Source: Nocardioides sp. S5 (lineage in GTDB: Bacteria > Actinomycetota > Actinomycetes > Propionibacteriales > Nocardioidaceae). Taken from it: DNA of 64,000 nt. Location of the stretch: contig NZ_CP022296.1 of assembly GCF_017310035.1 (NCBI RefSeq), positions 2,728,001 through 2,792,000 on the forward strand. The letters are read 5' to 3'. The notes under the pieces are model-generated. The model did no database searches. It was not told the origin of the DNA and worked only from the letters and a program-made list of their open reading frames with translations. Shown piece by piece: positions 63,410 through 64,000 of this stretch. Positions within the stretch are counted from its first letter, which is position 1. The number at the start of each line of letters is the position of its first letter. Made by a program: the position numbers and the translations under genes.

Positions 63410-64000
63410 TCAGCCAGCGGACGTGTAGATCAGCTTCTTGTTCACGAACTCGTCGATGCCGTAGGGCCCGAGCTCGCGACCGACGCCGGAGCGCTTCGTG
63501 CCACCGAACGGGAGGTCGGCGGCCGAGCCCTGGGCGCTGTTGATCCACACCATGCCGGTGTCGAGCTGGTCGGCGACCTGCTGCGCCTGCTCGGTGTCGG
63601 AGCTCCAGACCACCCCGCCCAGGCCGAAGGACGAGTCGTTGGCCAGGGCGACCGCCTCGGCGGCGTCCGCGACGCGGTAGACGACGGCCGCGGGCCCGAA
63701 GAGCTCCTCGCTGTAGGCACGCATCTCGGGGGTGACGTCGGTGAGCACGGTGGCCTCGACGAAGGCGCCCGGTCGGTCGAGGCGCTTGCCGCCGGTGCGG
63801 AGCGTCGCGCCCTTGGAGACGGCGTCCTCGACCTGCTCGAGCAGGTTCGTCGCGGCGGTCTCCGAGGACAGCGGGCCGAAGCCGCTGGTGCTGTCGAAGG
63901 GGTCGCCGGGCTTGAGGCCGGACATCGCGGCGGTGAACTGCTCGACGAAGTCGTCGTACAGCCCGTCGACGACGATCATCCGCTTCGCGCCGTTGCACGC
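63410..64000 (-). CDS. Aldehyde dehydrogenase, succinate-semialdehyde type (partial, C-terminal part)
   Basis: The gene enters from the right edge; 196 codons and the stop (63410) are visible. The first visible residues [10 protein letters not shown] follow the GQ of the family's catalytic GQxCxxxxR motif, so the nucleophile Cys is the second codon in the window. Then [40 protein letters not shown] (Glu-Leu-Phe-Gly-Pro signature), [15 protein letters not shown] and [26 protein letters not shown] close the family pattern. The subfamily resembles NAD(P)-dependent succinate-semialdehyde dehydrogenases; substrate not proven. Confidence 0.9.
   Translation of the reverse strand, partial: ACNGAKRMIVVDGLYDDFVEQFTAAMSGLKPGDPFDSTSGFGPLSSETAATNLLEQVEDAVSKGATLRTGGKRLDRPGAFVEATVLTDVTPEMRAYSEELFGPAAVVYRVADAAEAVALANDSSFGLGGVVWSSDTEQAQQVADQLDTGMVWINSAQGSAADLPFGGTKRSGVGRELGPYGIDEFVNKKLIYTSAG

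Overview
This window is chromosomal DNA from a high-GC actinobacterium, most likely a Nocardioides-type member of the Propionibacteriales. I base this on about 70% GC coding bias, many GTG starts, leaderless promoters, and actinobacterial marker genes (rbpA, whiA, opcA, rpf, a mycothiol-dependent enzyme, a LexA box of the actinobacterial type). No rRNA, CRISPR array, insertion sequence or prophage is visible. Coding density is very high. No gene-free stretch exceeds 300 bp; the longest are about 208-246 bp, at 5100-5337, 30343-30581, 35359-35566 and 63164-63409.

Layout. 1-3.2 kb: two ABC exporters of the drug-efflux type. 3.2-5.1 kb: heme A synthase and protoheme IX farnesyltransferase (cytochrome oxidase haem maturation). 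5.3-13.4 kb: a tightly overlapping sugar-phosphate operon tkt-tal-pgi-zwf-opcA-pgl. 13.4-14.7 kb: an AbiEi/DUF559-like gene bracketed by two inverted arrays of 31-bp repeats. 14.7-23.4 kb, all on the minus strand: uvrC, rapZ, yvcK, whiA, then gap-pgk-tpiA, secG and rbpA. From memory, gene content and order from 1.5 to 23.4 kb resemble the Mycobacterium tuberculosis Rv1420-Rv1458c region. 23.4-33.8 kb: a Rieske lipoprotein, uvrA with a LexA box, a mycothiol/metallo-beta-lactamase/thioredoxin-rhodanese group, cytochrome b561, two sulfotransferases plus the 3' relic of a third, a pappalysin-like protease and a dienelactone hydrolase. 33.9-41.5 kb: a DUF222-HNH protein, an aminoglycoside-phosphotransferase-like kinase, an esterase, and a methyltransferase/QW-repeat/methyltransferase/GT4 cluster. 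41.6-48.1 kb: a ferredoxin reductase, two Mce-associated-like proteins, a putative ion channel, hemerythrin, DUF1707 and uvrB. 48.2-55.2 kb: a signalling island. 55.2-64 kb: phospholipase D/cardiolipin synthase, a DNA glycosylase, kynA, pepN, an SDR, tRNA-Gly(TCC), trmL, an Rpf and a partial aldehyde dehydrogenase.

The most interesting system is at 48943-55158. Two HPK7/NarL-type sensor kinases flank a TRAP-type binding lipoprotein that has no transporter nearby. The first kinase has intact ATP-binding boxes, but its phospho-acceptor His is Arg (R321). The second keeps the His (H410) but has lost the N-box and G-box residues. A stand-alone receiver and a NarL/LuxR response regulator complete the set. 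The simplest reading is a split, trans-acting histidine kinase, possibly fed by an extracytoplasmic binding protein that carries a duplicated C-terminal domain.

Other signals: a twin hairpin with identical ACCGAA hexaloops (A1/G4, the ANTAR-target signature) in the gap 5' UTR; 24 genes with a -10-like hexamer 6-8 nt before the start codon (leaderless transcription); a CRP/GlxR-like site upstream of rpf; and an in-frame palindromic repeat inside the DUF222-HNH gene.
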